Assembly (NCBI GenBank): GCA_900552645.1 | Contig: USAN01000001.1 | Coordinates: 62,001-126,000, forward strand | Reading direction: 5' to 3' | From: an uncultured Bacteroides sp. | Lineage (GTDB): Bacteria; Bacteroidota; Bacteroidia; Bacteroidales; Bacteroidaceae | DNA: 64,000 bases | Part shown: positions 27,297-35,125 of the stretch, piece by piece | Position numbering within the stretch: position 1 is the stretch's first letter | Layout of the letters: each line of letters opens with the position of its first letter | Position numbers and translations under genes: made by a program | The notes under the pieces: generated by a model | Databases searched by the model: none | The model's input: only the letters and a program-made list of their open reading frames with translations | What the model was told of the DNA's origin: nothing

Positions 27297-28607
27297 ATGA
27301 AAAAGATTGTTATAGCTTCGCTTGTATTGGCTTGCTTGCCATATCTGTCATGGGCACAGAGCAGTGACGACGACCTTTATTTCATTCCTAAAAAGAAAAC
27401 AGAAAAGAAGGCTACCATAACTAAGACAGTTAAGGATGTAGTTCCTGTACAGAATAATACAACAAATGTTTATGCCACTCCGGGATCTACTGTTGTTGTA
27501 AAAGATGTAACTGGAAAGGTTAGAAATGTGGATGAATATAATCGTCGCTATGACTCACGCGACAATAACTTCTCTACATATAATGATACTCTTTACATAG
27601 AAGAAAAACCCTTGGACGAAAGAGGTGAATGGGTTAATGGATTTGACGGTACTCAGGATGATTACGAATATGCAATGCGTATAGTAAAATTCCGTAATCC
27701 GCGCTATGCCATTCCTGTAAGCAGTCCTCTTTACTGGGATGTGGTTTATGGACTTAATTCATGGGATTGGAATGTATACGATGACGGATTCTATGCTTAT
27801 GCTTTTCCTACTTTCTCGAATAGATTATGGTCGGACTGGCGTTGGAATAGACCTTATGGTGGAGGATGGGGCTTTGGATGGTCTTCTTCATGGTATAGTG
27901 GTTGGTATGGACCTTCATGGGGCTTCGGATGGGGCGGCTCGTGGGGCGGTTGGTATGATCCGTTCTGGGGTGGTTCTTGGGGACCTGGTTGGGGACCGTC
28001 TTGGGGTGGCCCATGTTGGGGACCTGGACATGGAGGTGGTAATTGGGGACGACTAGGATTATATGATAATCGTCGTGCAGAATATCGGTCATTTGGTAAT
28101 CGTGATTATGGATCAGTAAGAGAAAGTTCAGGTGTTCGTGTAGGATCATCTGATTATCGTCAGGTACGTGGAGGAGTTAGCAATAGAGTATCAGGTAGAG
28201 TAGTTAAAGAAGATAATTATGGAGTATCTTCTGTAAGGCCTACAAGGGTGACAAATCAAAATAATTCGATTAATACAGGGCGTAGTGAAAGAGATTCTCC
28301 CAGTAGCTCTTCTTATACACGTCCTAGTATATCAAATCGTGGTGAATCCACTTATTCACGTCCAAGCAGTACCCGTAGCAGTGTGCGTGATTCATATAAT
28401 AACTCTTCTAGTATTGACTCACGTCGTAGTAGTGCTTCAGATCGTTCTGCAGATTATAATCGCAGTAATAGAAGCAGTAGTAACAATGGTAGTTTTAATG
28501 GTGGGAGCTCAAGTCGTAGCAGTTTTAGTACTGGAGGAGGGAGCTCACGCATATCATCAGGCGGAGGCTCATCTAGTAGTAGTGGTGGTGGATCACGCAG
28601 AAGATAA
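27297..28607 (+). CDS. Secreted Trp/Gly-rich and Ser/Arg-rich protein
   Basis: 436 residues from ATG 27297 (a GTG 6 bp upstream is in frame); signal peptide MKKIVIASLVLACLPYLSWA. Residues 20-170 look folded, with DERGEWVNGFDGTQDDYEYAMRI as the best-defined block. About 175-255 are extreme Trp/Gly/Tyr/Pro-rich (WGGSWGGWYDPFWGG), and the last 170 residues are Ser/Arg/Asn-rich low complexity. The function is unknown; it may be exported to the outer membrane or surface and interact with polysaccharide. It lies 25 bp before a FadL-like outer membrane protein and is probably co-transcribed. Confidence 0.8.
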   Translation: MKKIVIASLVLACLPYLSWAQSSDDDLYFIPKKKTEKKATITKTVKDVVPVQNNTTNVYATPGSTVVVKDVTGKVRNVDEYNRRYDSRDNNFSTYNDTLYIEEKPLDERGEWVNGFDGTQDDYEYAMRIVKFRNPRYAIPVSSPLYWDVVYGLNSWDWNVYDDGFYAYAFPTFSNRLWSDWRWNRPYGGGWGFGWSSSWYSGWYGPSWGFGWGGSWGGWYDPFWGGSWGPGWGPSWGGPCWGPGHGGGNWGRLGLYDNRRAEYRSFGNRDYGSVRESSGVRVGSSDYRQVRGGVSNRVSGRVVKEDNYGVSSVRPTRVTNQNNSINTGRSERDSPSSSSYTRPSISNRGESTYSRPSSTRSSVRDSYNNSSSIDSRRSSASDRSADYNRSNRSSSNNGSFNGGSSSRSSFSTGGGSSRISSGGGSSSSSGGGSRRR

Positions 28608-28632
28608 TATAGATATTTAATTTTGATAAATT

Positions 28633-30240
28633 ATGAAAACTAAGAGGAATATATTTTGTGCATTCGCTTTGATGGCATCAGTGGGAATGTATGCTCAGAC
28701 TCAATACGATGCTGCTCGTATAATCGGAAGTGACTTGAATGGAACTGCCAGATTTGTTGGAATGGGAGGAGCGATGAGTGCTTTAGGAGGCGACATCTCA
28801 GTTATTAGTACAAATCCTGCCGGAATCGGAATTTTTAGAAGTAGTGATGTATCGACATCATTTGGTTTTAATACTACTTCAACTAAAAGTGATTATCTGG
28901 GAAGTTTAAGGAAAGACAATAAAACCCATTGGTCATTCGATCAAGTCGGATTTGTTTATAGTAATAAAATAGGTAATAATACTTCTCTTAGGTATGTGAA
29001 TTTTGGATTTAATTATCATAAAAAAAATAATTTCAATAGAGTCTTTGGTTCTGGAGGATCATTAAATGGAATGTCTCAGACTTGGCAGATGGCAAATATG
29101 CTGGGTATAGCTATGGATAACTATAATATTCCTATTGATGATACTGAAAAAGAAGTTAATACGATTTATAATGCTAAGAATCCATATACTACAGGTAATC
29201 AATATCCTTTTATGGGAATAATGGGAGTAAGAACAGATCTTATTGGAACTACTAAGGATAGTGATACTGGAAAAGATAAACTTATAGGTTGGAATGGCGA
29301 TTCTAATAAATACACCAGTCGCGAAGAAGGGGGCATTGATGAATATGATTTCAATGTTGCTTTTAATATAGAAGATAGAGTTTATCTTGGAATGACTCTT
29401 GGTGTTTATGATGTAAATTATAAGCGTTATTCATACTATACGGAAGATATCTCTTATAATAATGATAATGGCTATTATGAACTTACGAATTGGTTTCATA
29501 CAAAAGGATCAGGAGTGGACTTGAAACTTGGTGTTATAGTTCGTCCTTTTGAAGAATCACCTTTTCGTATAAGCCTTTCTGTCGCTACTCCTACTTGGTA
29601 TAGCCTTACTAATTACAGCGCTGCTGATATGAGTTCTAATGTAAATTATGTTACAGAAGGAAAGCCAACAGAAAATGTAAAGGTTAACGAATATACTCCT
29701 GATTATACTGATGGTGATATTATAAGAGATTATAAACTTATAACTCCTTGGAAGTTCAATGTTAGTTTAGGAACTACATTGTTAAATATAGTGGCTGTTG
29801 GTGCGGAATATGAGTATCAGGACTATTCTTCAGCAAAATTTCAATATAATGATGGGGATTATATGACTTTTCAAAATAGTATAATATCAGAAGATTTAAA
29901 AGGGGTTAATACTTTAAGACTTGGGATGGAGGCTAAACTGTTTCCTCAGTTTAGTATACGTGCTGGGTATAATTACAGTTCTTCTGTATTTAAGAATAGT
30001 GCATATAAAGCACTTGATTGGAATAGTATGAGCACTTCTACAGAATTTAATAATGTACGTGAAAGAAATACTTTTACTTTTGGTGTGGGATATAAAGGAA
30101 GTATATTCTATGCAGATTTAGCATATAAATATGATACTTATAAATCCAATTTCTATGCATTTGATGACGCTGGTATGGCTGCTACAAAAGTGGATAATAA
30201 CTATAACCAGTTACTTTTTACAATGGGAATGCGATTCTAA
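28633..30240 (+). CDS. FadL/OmpP1-like outer membrane transport protein
   Basis: 535 residues with signal peptide (MKTKRNIFCAFALMASVGMYA, then Gln). The N-terminal segment ARFVGMGGAMSALGGDISVISTNPAGIG is the hallmark NPAG motif of the OmpP1/FadL/TodX family. The rest consists of alternating beta strands ending in MGMRF with a C-terminal Phe, as in outer membrane barrels. Members move hydrophobic compounds across the outer membrane; automated annotation often calls them hemin receptors. Ligand unknown. Confidence 0.88.
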   Translation: MKTKRNIFCAFALMASVGMYAQTQYDAARIIGSDLNGTARFVGMGGAMSALGGDISVISTNPAGIGIFRSSDVSTSFGFNTTSTKSDYLGSLRKDNKTHWSFDQVGFVYSNKIGNNTSLRYVNFGFNYHKKNNFNRVFGSGGSLNGMSQTWQMANMLGIAMDNYNIPIDDTEKEVNTIYNAKNPYTTGNQYPFMGIMGVRTDLIGTTKDSDTGKDKLIGWNGDSNKYTSREEGGIDEYDFNVAFNIEDRVYLGMTLGVYDVNYKRYSYYTEDISYNNDNGYYELTNWFHTKGSGVDLKLGVIVRPFEESPFRISLSVATPTWYSLTNYSAADMSSNVNYVTEGKPTENVKVNEYTPDYTDGDIIRDYKLITPWKFNVSLGTTLLNIVAVGAEYEYQDYSSAKFQYNDGDYMTFQNSIISEDLKGVNTLRLGMEAKLFPQFSIRAGYNYSSSVFKNSAYKALDWNSMSTSTEFNNVRERNTFTFGVGYKGSIFYADLAYKYDTYKSNFYAFDDAGMAATKVDNNYNQLLFTMGMRF

Positions 30241-30294
30241 GTAAGTATTATTATAATTGCTGTATGATAAAAAAACTTCTGCAATAAAAATAAA

Positions 30295-30471
30295 AGAGCT
30301 TGTCTAACAAGTATATAAATTACAATATGAATTTATATAGTGTAAGCAATACCTTTCTTGAAAAGAAAAAAGTACCATTTTAGGTCCCAAAATATAGGTC
30401 AAAATGGTACTTTTTATTTATTTACAAACTGTAACTTCTACTAACTCTATTTTTATTTGTTAGACAGGCTC
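30295..30471. mobile_element. Possible MITE-like element with terminal inverted repeats
   Basis: GAGCTTGTCTAACAA at 30296-30310 is mirrored by TTGTTAGACAGGCTC at 30457-30471, a 15-bp inverted repeat with one mismatch. The roughly 176-bp interior has no gene and carries a strong internal hairpin (stem AAAAAGTACCATTTT, 30366-30415). No clear target-site duplication is seen. It could instead be a nested terminator structure. Confidence 0.4.
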
Positions 30472-30548
30472 ATGTGTGTTATTATTCTACCACAAATATA
30501 ATTATCACAATGTGAGCAAAAGTTTTCTGGTTTGTGTCTTAATTTTTA

Positions 30549-30590
30549 AATTCATATAAAAAGTTTTTAGTCTAACTTTTTATATGAATT
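30549..30590. terminator. Perfect 17-bp hairpin in intergenic region
   Basis: AATTCATATAAAAAGTT at 30549-30565 and its exact reverse complement at 30574-30590 flank an 8-nt loop. It is AT-rich and lies between convergent transcripts, so a bidirectional terminator is likely. A binding site is possible. Confidence 0.5.
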
Positions 30591-30654
30591 TATTCTTATA
30601 GGAAGTAAAATACAATTTCATGTAAACTTTGTATATATTATGACAAGTTATATT

Positions 30655-30700
30655 AAATAAAAAGGAACTGCTATTCTTGTTATTTTAATAGCAGTTCCCA
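30655..30700 (-). terminator. Terminator of the pore-forming-type lipoprotein gene
   Basis: On the minus strand a perfect 11-bp stem GGAACTGCTAT/ATAGCAGTTCC is followed by a T-run, 23 bp after the stop codon. Confidence 0.88.
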
Positions 30701-30720
30701 TGAATGAGATTAATAACTGT

Positions 30721-31950
30721 TTATTTATTTATGGAGTTTTCAGATAGAAATTCTCCATTTTTTGAATTGAATTTTTTATAAGTAAATACTGTACCCTGAA
30801 CTCCACTCCATTTTCCTTTTATTCTGAAACGTTTATTGTCGCCTATACGACGTAATGTCATTATATAAGTAAGACGCATCTTGTAGGAAGCTATATGTAC
30901 TTCTAACTTAGTATTAATATTTGCTGGAATCTTATAATTATATGTATCTGTTACTGTTGTTTGTCGTTCTTGTGTTTCAGTAGTAGAATAATTCCATTGA
31001 TTAGATGTTGATGTTTCATAGGATATGTTAGAGTCAAATCCTATCTTAGGAATTCCTATTTTTATTCCAGCAGTTATTTTATTTGATACAGATACTGTTT
31101 TTCCTTCTGTAAAAGAAGATGAATATTTTATATTTTCGCTTAATTGAATTGTTGCAGTTGCTTCAGTATTGGATGACTCGTTTTCGTAATAATAAGTTCT
31201 AACAGCACTATCTTCCAATTTTGTATAATCCTCTTCACCTTTAATATATTCAATTTTGTCGAATACATAATCCCCTGCAGGCTCTATTATCCAATGGGTA
31301 GAAGTTTGTGTACTGTCTAGTTTATATGCTAGTTTTGAGCTATTGTCTGATTCCCGTTGAAGGTATATAGCACGAAATTCAGTTTTACAAGTATCTTCAC
31401 TGGTTCTGCCAGAAGATGATTTTGTAACTATACTTCTTATGGGGACTCTGAAATATTTGTATTTTCTTATAACAAGATCATTGCCTATTAGTAATAATGT
31501 TCCACATGAAATAGTGTCAGACAAGGTTGGAATATCTGTATTTCTTACACCAAAAGGTGATATATACCAATTACCATAAGAGGTATAATAATGACGACTA
31601 TCTGTATATATTGGGCGTCCTACATAAGCTGCAGACTTAATATATCCATCATTATTAATGGAACCATTAATATACCATCTTTGTTTTTTACTTCCATTGT
31701 CACTCTCAGATAAATTGACATTACCTTCATCATCACATGATAAGTATTTATTTGAACCGCTTCCAATATTTATTAGATTTACTTCAATACCTTCTAACTC
31801 TTCAATAGGATCAAAATCGATAGGATTTTGATTTAATATTGTAGCACTTCTACTACTAGGGTTGTTAGATATTATATTCTCATCTGAGATTTGATTTCTT
31901 TCACATGAAAAAAAGAAAATCATACTTACTAAAATAAATAAATTTTTCAT
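30721..31950 (-). CDS. Lipoprotein with beta-trefoil-like and aerolysin/ETX-MTX2-type pore-forming region
   Basis: 409 residues. The hydrophobic N-terminus ends in Cys16 (FFFSC), so it is a predicted lipoprotein, followed by an acidic/Asn-rich linker. Residues about 55-225 look like a ricin/fascin-type beta-trefoil: KYLSCDDEGNVNLS then KKQRWYI (QxW-like), and later THWIIEP. From about 245 the pattern is that of aerolysin-fold beta-pore-forming proteins. There is a long run of alternating Ser/Thr and hydrophobic residues, a central hairpin (TAGIKIGIPKIGFDSNISYE, about 293-312), more Ser/Thr-rich strands and the YKIPANINTKLEVHI segment that resembles the conserved Pro-containing strand of ETX/MTX2 toxins. 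The function is inferred only: a surface lectin-guided pore former. The gene is AT-rich, has its own terminator, and has no evident immunity partner. Confidence 0.6.
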   Translation of the reverse strand: MKNLFILVSMIFFFSCERNQISDENIISNNPSSRSATILNQNPIDFDPIEELEGIEVNLINIGSGSNKYLSCDDEGNVNLSESDNGSKKQRWYINGSINNDGYIKSAAYVGRPIYTDSRHYYTSYGNWYISPFGVRNTDIPTLSDTISCGTLLLIGNDLVIRKYKYFRVPIRSIVTKSSSGRTSEDTCKTEFRAIYLQRESDNSSKLAYKLDSTQTSTHWIIEPAGDYVFDKIEYIKGEEDYTKLEDSAVRTYYYENESSNTEATATIQLSENIKYSSSFTEGKTVSVSNKITAGIKIGIPKIGFDSNISYETSTSNQWNYSTTETQERQTTVTDTYNYKIPANINTKLEVHIASYKMRLTYIMTLRRIGDNKRFRIKGKWSGVQGTVFTYKKFNSKNGEFLSENSINK

Positions 31951-31987
31951 AATTATTAAGTTTTTATTAATATTTTATGTAAAAATA

Positions 31988-32019
31988 TATTTTAGTATTT
32001 TAATTTTTGTATTTTAGTA
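31988..32019 (-). promoter_or_regulatory. Direct repeats upstream of the pore-forming-type gene
   Basis: TATTTTAGTA occurs at 31988-31997 and again at 32010-32019 (minus strand TACTAAAATA), exactly 22 bp apart, 38-70 bp before the start codon. This is suggestive of a dimer-binding regulatory site, but the region is AT-rich. No TAnnTTTG element is visible. Confidence 0.3.
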
Positions 32020-32082
32020 AATTATTTTTAGTTAAATAAGTTTAATTATAAGTAATTGTAGTTTTAGGATTATTATCTCACT

Positions 32083-33216
32083 CTATTTTTTGCGATATTC
32101 AGGCTTTTTCCAGAAATTAAATCCTATGTATAGATTAAGCGATCCAAATGAATTGGTTATGGAAAAATCGGGTTTTCTATAATCGTAGGAATGTATTAAT
32201 AGTGACAGTCCGGCATAATACTTTGCATTGTTATATACTATTCCGGCGCGAGTTATAAGGTCGAAATTTACATTATGTATCCAGTGATAATTATTTGCAT
32301 TGGTATCGTCTATCTTGGATTTTTTGTATCCTATTGCAGGAAGTAATGATAAGTTTGCCACGCAGTTCCTTGTAAATACCCAATTGTAGCCATATCCAAT
32401 ATTAAGACTATAGTCGGAGTATTGTACTTTACTAAACTTTAACTCTTCTTTTAATTGCGATTTGAGCTCGGTAGGTAGTGCTTCGTAATCGAACTTTATT
32501 CGATGTTGTGAATAGGAAAATCCTGCCATTAACGAGCCGCAACTTTTGCGCTGGTTTGTAGACTGACTATATACTGCCGGATAGGAAAATCTTTTATAAT
32601 TGAATATATAGTATGCGTTTATTCCTTTTATGTCACTGCTTAGACCGTCAAAGTTTAAGTCATGAATAGCTTCAGGAATATCAAATCCTCGTACCGATCT
32701 TATTTTAAAGTAATTTCCTGTCTTTCGGTAATACATGTCTACTCCAAATTTCGAGCTGTAAAGGCTAAGACTAAGCTCTTTCTTCTTTTTTTTGTTTGAC
32801 TTGCCTCCGAATATATCTTTCAGGTCGAATGAATACCCAAGAAATATCCATCTCCATCCAAAGTACAGCCCCATCTTATAATCAACTTCAGGAGCAAATG
32901 TAATGCTTTGATTCCTGTCTCGACCATTACTTCCCAAACGATATTGCTCATAAGATCCTGTATGCTGTATCATGAAAGCAAGATTATATAGGTTGGGCGA
33001 TATAAAAGTAGTATCAATTGAATTAAATTTATTTCCCATTCTTCTTATGCTTCTTCCTGTTTCGCGAACCGTAGTAACCATACCGTCGGTCATGTTCATC
33101 ATGAAGTTCTTCTTGCTTTCATTCACTAAAGTATCTTTAGTAATCTCTTGTGCAAACGAGTACATAGAGTTACATATAAGGAAAATAAGAAGATACGCCT
33201 TTAAAGATACTTTCAT
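32083..33216 (-). CDS. DUF4421 family outer membrane-type protein
   Basis: 377 residues with signal peptide (MKVSLKAYLLIFLICNSMYSFA then Gln). The early block DTTFISPNLYNLAFMIQHTGSYEQYRL matches DUF4421, a Bacteroidetes family predicted to form a beta-barrel. Strands alternate through to the C-terminus, with a Lys-rich loop (KSNKKKKKELS, about 145). Function unknown. It begins 9 bp after the Gfo/Idh/MocA gene, so the two form one transcript. Confidence 0.82.
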   Translation of the reverse strand: MKVSLKAYLLIFLICNSMYSFAQEITKDTLVNESKKNFMMNMTDGMVTTVRETGRSIRRMGNKFNSIDTTFISPNLYNLAFMIQHTGSYEQYRLGSNGRDRNQSITFAPEVDYKMGLYFGWRWIFLGYSFDLKDIFGGKSNKKKKKELSLSLYSSKFGVDMYYRKTGNYFKIRSVRGFDIPEAIHDLNFDGLSSDIKGINAYYIFNYKRFSYPAVYSQSTNQRKSCGSLMAGFSYSQHRIKFDYEALPTELKSQLKEELKFSKVQYSDYSLNIGYGYNWVFTRNCVANLSLLPAIGYKKSKIDDTNANNYHWIHNVNFDLITRAGIVYNNAKYYAGLSLLIHSYDYRKPDFSITNSFGSLNLYIGFNFWKKPEYRKK

Positions 33217-33225
33217 GGAATAATA

Positions 33226-34215
33226 TTATAGTTTGTTCAGTATTCTGTCCATTACCCAATTGGTAGGAGTAGAACTAATACCGTCACAGGTACATATAGC
33301 TTTTCCCTGCAGATGCTCTACTACCGCCTTTATCAAAGGCAATTGTACATGAGGAGGATTTGGGGGCAAAAATTCTTCTCTCCCTCTTTCGGTATGAAGA
33401 GCTATGGGTTCGAAAGTAAAAACAGAGAAGCATATCATTCCCTTGTCGCCTATAATCTCAATTCTGTCTTCTTTGGCCGATTCGTGTGCTACGAAACACC
33501 ATGATCCTGATCCGGGCAGTCCGGAATCGAACTTGAAACATGCGCTTACAGTATCTTCTACCGGATATAATCCTCCACGGTTACTTTTATATCCTTCTGC
33601 TTCCAGTATGCATCCAAACATATCTTGCAGCAAATCCAGCTGATGTGGTGCCAAGTCATAAAAATAGCCACCACCGGCAATATCTGGCTGTACGCGCCAT
33701 GGAAGATTCTTACTGTTATAATCAAGATTTCTGGGTGGTTGTGCAAATCTTATCTGAATGTTTATGATATTACCTATCTCGCCATCTTCTACCATTTTCC
33801 TTACTTTTTGGAAATAGGGGAGGTATCGTCTGTAGTAAGCTACGAAACATGGAATACCTGTTTCGGCAGATATCCTGTTTATTCGTGCACAGTCTTCATA
33901 GCTTGCTGCCATAGGTTTTTCTATATATACAGGCTTGCCTGCTTTCATAGCCATAATGGCAAATGTTGCGTGAGATGATGGAGGGGTAGCTATGTAAATC
34001 GCATTAACATCTTCATCTCCTATAAGTTCCTGTGCATCGGTATACCAGCGTGGTATATTATGGCGCTTGGCATAAGATTCGGATTTTTCTTTGTCACGGC
34101 TCATTACAGCTACAACTTCCGACCCTTCTATCAACTGAAATGCAGGGCCACTTTTCTTTTCCGTTACTTCGCCACACCCTATAAATCCCCACCTTACTTT
34201 GTCTAATTTAATCAT
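33226..34215 (-). CDS. Gfo/Idh/MocA family oxidoreductase
   Basis: 329-residue NAD(P)-dependent oxidoreductase. The N-terminal Rossmann motif is RWGFIGCGEVTEKKSGPAF (G-x-G-x2-E variant), then IYIATPPSSHA and the family motif EKPMA (about residue 98) with a catalytic Lys in that loop. The C-terminal alpha/beta domain carries YYDLAPHQLDLL-type residues (here YFYDLAPHQLDLLQ). Sugar or polyol substrate not identifiable. A minus-strand TATATTTG at 34267-34274 fits its promoter. Confidence 0.92.
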   Translation of the reverse strand: MIKLDKVRWGFIGCGEVTEKKSGPAFQLIEGSEVVAVMSRDKEKSESYAKRHNIPRWYTDAQELIGDEDVNAIYIATPPSSHATFAIMAMKAGKPVYIEKPMAASYEDCARINRISAETGIPCFVAYYRRYLPYFQKVRKMVEDGEIGNIINIQIRFAQPPRNLDYNSKNLPWRVQPDIAGGGYFYDLAPHQLDLLQDMFGCILEAEGYKSNRGGLYPVEDTVSACFKFDSGLPGSGSWCFVAHESAKEDRIEIIGDKGMICFSVFTFEPIALHTERGREEFLPPNPPHVQLPLIKAVVEHLQGKAICTCDGISSTPTNWVMDRILNKL

Positions 34216-34266
34216 AACTATATTAAAATATTAACAGTCGTACATTCTTTACATGACATATATATG

Positions 34267-34274
34267 CAAATATA
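34267..34274 (-). promoter_or_regulatory. Predicted -7 element of the Gfo/Idh gene
   Basis: The minus strand reads TATATTTG, 51 bp before the start codon, in the gap after the solute-binding protein gene. Confidence 0.45.
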
Positions 34275-34306
34275 TCAATAATTACGAATAAAAAATATAA
34301 TAGTTT

Positions 34307-35119
34307 TTACTTATTGTAATATTTAAGACGCAGTTTCTTGAATTCGGGGGTAGTTATGTAGTGATTAAGCCATACATTTATTGTATCAAGTAGCGCAGGC
34401 GACTGCTTGTTTATGCCCCATGAATAGAATTGTGTAAAGCTTATTGGAGTGGAAATGTCAAGTTGAGGCATATCTTTTACCGAAGCACGGGCTATACCTT
34501 CATCACATACTGCATAGTCTATATCGCCATAGGCTACCATTGCAAGAAGCTGTTCCTGCCCATATTTATCTATTTCGTTTACGTATATGGTATCGCCTAT
34601 CTCGTTGCTCAGATTCTTTATTCGTATTATGGCCGGAGATCCTTTTACAACATTTATAGTTTTATGGGCCAGTTTTAATTGTGAGTCTATGAATACAGAA
34701 TCGCCTGCAATCTCTCTTTTTCTCTGTATAAGTATCTGCTTGTTCAATATTATAGGATTGGTAAACAACAGAGAATCTTTCAATTCGGATATTATTACGT
34801 TGTTATTTCCAAGTATATCGTATTTACCTTTTTCTACGTCCAGAAGTCTTTTCTCGAAACTCATTTCGGGAGTTACTTCCAACTTAAGTCCTTTGTCGTG
34901 TGCAAATGCTTTCAATATTTCATAATGAAATCCCGTTACTGTATCGGCGCTTACATGATAACTTATTGCATTGTATTCTGTAACAGCTTTCAAGACTCCC
35001 GACTGCAAAATTTCTTCGTAGTCGCGAGGATGTACAGTTTCTTTCCTTAATATCTCTATAAGCGATGCTGTAAGTAATATGACAGCGCATATTAAGTATA
35101 TGAGATATTTCTTTTTCAT
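34307..35119 (-). CDS. Family 3 extracellular solute-binding protein (MltF-N-like)
   Basis: 270 residues with an N-terminal hydrophobic anchor (YLIYLICAVILLTASLIEIL). The periplasmic domain contains GVLKAVTEYNAISYHV, GFHYEILKAFAHDKGLKLEV and GKYDILGNNNVI, typical of the PBP2-type SBP_bac_3 fold found in amino-acid ABC transporters and in MltF. No permease or ATPase genes are adjacent, so it may work as a sensor or an accessory protein. It starts 6 bp after the porin gene. Confidence 0.85.
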   Translation of the reverse strand: MKKKYLIYLICAVILLTASLIEILRKETVHPRDYEEILQSGVLKAVTEYNAISYHVSADTVTGFHYEILKAFAHDKGLKLEVTPEMSFEKRLLDVEKGKYDILGNNNVIISELKDSLLFTNPIILNKQILIQRKREIAGDSVFIDSQLKLAHKTINVVKGSPAIIRIKNLSNEIGDTIYVNEIDKYGQEQLLAMVAYGDIDYAVCDEGIARASVKDMPQLDISTPISFTQFYSWGINKQSPALLDTINVWLNHYITTPEFKKLRLKYYNK

Positions 35120-35125
35120 GATATA

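Noticed and set aside
27739..28149. Overlapping frames in the Trp/Gly-rich gene.
   Set aside because: Low-complexity codons keep several frames open; only the frame with the signal peptide makes biological sense.
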